Shown: one piece after another, positions 1-29,116 of the stretch
Position numbering within the stretch: position 1 is the stretch's first letter
How the letters are laid out: each line of letters begins with the position of its first letter
Assembly: GCF_000485595.1 (NCBI RefSeq)
Contig: NW_014577674.1
Span: forward strand, 84,811 to 113,926
DNA: 29,116 nt
DNA from: Priapulus caudatus
Lineage: Eukaryota; Priapulida; Priapulimorpha; Priapulimorphida; Priapulidae
Reading direction: 5' to 3'
The notes under the pieces: model-generated
The model's database searches: none
What the model saw: the letters and a program-made list of their open reading frames with translations, nothing else
Told to the model about the DNA's origin: nothing
Position numbers and translations under genes: made by a program

Positions 1-455
1 ATAGCTAGTATATATATATATATATGTATGTTCTTATGCTCTTCTCTCTTCATTTCTTCTTGAATGAAATTTATGTTGATGCCCCTACATATATAAGCCT
101 TGCTACTTGCCATGTGAATGGCATTTAGTGTTTTACGTGGTTCCTAGCTAGCCCTTCTGCTATCTTCTGGTGACAACACGCTCCCTGTTGAAATTGTTAA
201 AATTCCAAAAACAATTTCCCTCGCCCGTTCAGTTGGCAGGGAGGCACCGTTAAGCTCTAGGAGGGTATAAAGAATGAGGTGTATTACCCTGGATATGGAA
301 GATCGTGGCTACTCCAGGTTAGAAGTGTTAGAAAATATTACGAAAAGAGGCCTGTGTTAGTATTATAAGGTGTGATTCTACTCGATTAGCTTCAAGAGCT
401 TCAATGAAAATGCCACGTTAGCAATAACTAGATTCGATTGTATCGTTGACTGGCG
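1..455. other. Intronic or downstream DNA, no feature recognised
   Basis: Apart from a short TA run at about 10-24 I see no exon, RNA gene or repeat. A search for the next C2 exon (expected DF-x-x-FY type motif) on the minus strand found nothing. Confidence 0.5.
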
Positions 456-1264
456 AGGTTAAGCTAACTCGAGTTAAGGCCCCGTGTAGACGCTTAACTC
501 GAGTTAAGGTTCGTCGTGTAGACGTAGCTTAAAAGATTAGAAGACCCTGACGAGATTGCCTGCACGTATACGTGCGTTCGTGCGTGCGTGTGCACATACA
601 CGTGCGTGCATGCGTGAGTGCGTACACGTGCGTGCGTGCATGTGCACGTACACGTGCGCGCGTGTGCAGGTACACGTGCGTGTGCACGTACACGTGCGTG
701 CATGCGTCCGTGTGTGTGCACGTACACGTGCGTGCGTGTGCAGGTACACGTGCGTGCGTGTGCATGTACACGTGCGTGCGCGTGCATGAGTGTGTGCGTG
801 CGTGCGCGCGTGTCCAGGTACACGTGCGTGCGCGCGTGTGCATGTGCACGTAGGCGTGCGTGCGCACGTACACGTGCGTGCATGAGCGTGTGCGTGCGTG
901 TGTACGTACATCGTACTAGTGCTGCCGCCTATCGTGGAGGTTAAGCTAACTCGAGTTAAGCGTCTACACGGGCCCACGCACGTGTACGTGCACACGCACG
1001 CACGCACGAACGCACGTGTACGTACACACGTACGCACGCACGCACGCACGCACGTATACGTGCACACGCACGCACACGCACGCACGTTTACATACACACG
1101 CACGCACGCATGCATAATAAATCGGTAATAATCGCTATCGGGTGTTGTCGTGTAGACGCTACATAATCGCTAACTCGAGTTAACGCTTAACTCGAGTTAG
1201 CTTAACTCGAGTTAACGCTTAACTCGAGTTAGCTTAACTCGAGTTAAGGTTCGTCGTGTAGACG
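456..1264. repeat. Foldback-like structure with eight AACTCGAGTT palindromes
   Basis: The perfect palindrome AACTCGAGTT occurs at 466, 496, 948, 1172, 1189, 1204, 1221 and 1236. The last five are spaced 17, 15, 17 and 15 bp apart. Between them, 556-905 is a GTGCGTGCG/TACACGTG array and 975-1115 is the complementary CACGCACG/CGTGTACG array, so the two can pair. A 33-bp direct copy (491-524 and 1232-1264) ends in GGTTCGTCGTGTAGACG. The sequence near 948-970 is an inverted copy of the left boundary. There is no coding capacity. Confidence 0.75.
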
Positions 1265-1520
1265 AGGCTATAAAAACCCACCCAGGATATTTTAATCTTT
1301 AAACGAATCACCCGAGTGATGCGTTCTTGGAAGATGGTATAACTTGCTGAATCTGCTACAGTGACAACCGAACAACGACCTTCTCTATTTATGAACGTAT
1401 GACAGATGAGCTTGGCCATGTTACAATGCACTACTCCTAACAACTCCTCTTTACTCGTCTCGGTCGTGAGATGGCGGGTTGAGGCTCGCACCAGACGAAA
1501 GGACAGAGGGCGCCACTCAC

Positions 1521-28466
<26,946 letters not shown>

Positions 28467-28621
28467 CTGTAATAAAAATACAACACGCTGTATCCATGAC
28501 GATGGCAGATGTGCAAATATGTGATCGTTTGCGTACCGTAAGCTCTATGTGTGAGGCATAATTACCACTGCTGCGCTTTCAATTTGAATACAGCATATAT
28601 TATTTATTACATATTAATCAG

Positions 28622-29081
28622 CAGCGTAGTAGTAGCAGCGGCAGCGGCAGCAGAAGCAGCAGCAACAACATCAGTAGCAGTAGCAGTAGCAATAGCAGTG
28701 GTAGCAGTAGCAGCAGCAGTGGCAGTGGCAGCGGCAGCGGCAGCAGAAGCAGCAGCAACAACATCAGTAGCAGTAGCAGTAGCAATAGCAGTGGTAGCAG
28801 TAGCAGCAGCAGTGGCAGTGGCAGCGGCAGCGGCAGCAGAAGCAGCAGCAACAACATCAGTAGCAGTAGCAGTAGCAATAGCAGTGGTAGCAGTAGCAGC
28901 AGCAGTGGCAGTGGCAGCGGCAGCGGCAGCAGAAGCAGCAGCAACAACATCAGTAGCAGTAGCAGTAGCAATAGCAGTGGTAGCAGTAGCAGCAGCAGTG
29001 GCAGTGGCAGCGGCAGCGGCAGCGGCGGCAGAAGCAGCAACAGTAGCAACAGCAGCAGCAGCAGCAACAGCCGCAGCAACA

Positions 29082-29116
<35 letters not shown>
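28622..29116. repeat. CAG-type trinucleotide array with a 93-bp higher-order unit
   Basis: (AGC)n-like sequence with variants GGC, AGT, AAC, ATC and GGT. A 93-bp pattern starting near GCAGAAGCAGCAGCAACAAC repeats about four times (near 28647, 28740, 28833 and 28926). Purer CAG follows to the window edge at 29059-29116. The minus-strand Leu/Pro frame across it is a repeat artefact. It lies upstream of exon a. Confidence 0.95.

Noticed and set aside
494-1128. Overlapping His/Arg/Thr and Cys/Val frames
   Set aside because: They are artefacts of GTGCGTGC and CACGCACG repeats; every frame is open on both strands.
1234-1491. Minus-strand frame with KEELLG, possibly the next C2 exon
   Set aside because: The family expects a hydrophobic strand and a DF-x-x-FY motif after E-E-L. 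None follows, no suitable acceptor and donor pair is present, and the right end runs into the palindrome repeat.
28618-29085. 155-residue Leu/Pro frame as a signal-peptide-like first exon
   Set aside because: It is the CTG-type repeat read on the minus strand. It ends without a donor that fits exon a, and family members do not have such a leader.

Overview
The window is animal (metazoan) nuclear DNA. It carries one split gene on the minus strand inside introns loaded with microsatellites, minisatellites and transposon remnants. All 19 exons I could place use GT-AG splice sites and join in one open frame with consistent phases (2601 nt, 867 codons). The protein is a 12-transmembrane adenylyl cyclase of the type II family (vertebrate ADCY2/4/7, fly Ac76E). 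It runs from the first membrane helix at the right edge to the start of the second catalytic domain near the left edge. The first exon(s) with the start codon lie beyond base 29116. The rest of catalytic domain C2 lies below base 1. The repeat-rich introns and LINE, SINE and MITE remnants suggest an invertebrate, perhaps marine, but the species cannot be read from the sequence.

Layout in gene order (right to left): a CAG-type array with a 93-bp higher-order unit (28.6-29.1 kb); exon a (TM1); a 16-bp minisatellite (27.5-28.3 kb); exon b (TM2-3); a 9.1-kb intron holding a 47-bp minisatellite, a TIR transposon swollen with TG/CA repeats, a LINE tail and a tRNA-like SINE remnant; exon c (TM4-5); a 1.1-kb TGGA/GATA block; exon d (TM6); a 3.2-kb intron with a LINE reverse-transcriptase remnant interrupted by a 100-bp MITE; exons e-i (catalytic C1a); exons j-l (C1b); exons m-r (TM7-12 with a glycosylated loop); exon s (start of C2); and a palindrome-rich foldback-like structure at 0.46-1.26 kb.

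The most unusual feature is that tandem repeats in two introns contain copies of the adjacent exon end plus its 5' splice site. After exon b, about 23 units of 47 bp each carry CCCACAG|GTGAG, which is both an acceptor-like and a donor-like sequence. After exon r the exon end and donor are also copied. No second protein-coding gene, rRNA, intact tRNA or CRISPR array was found.
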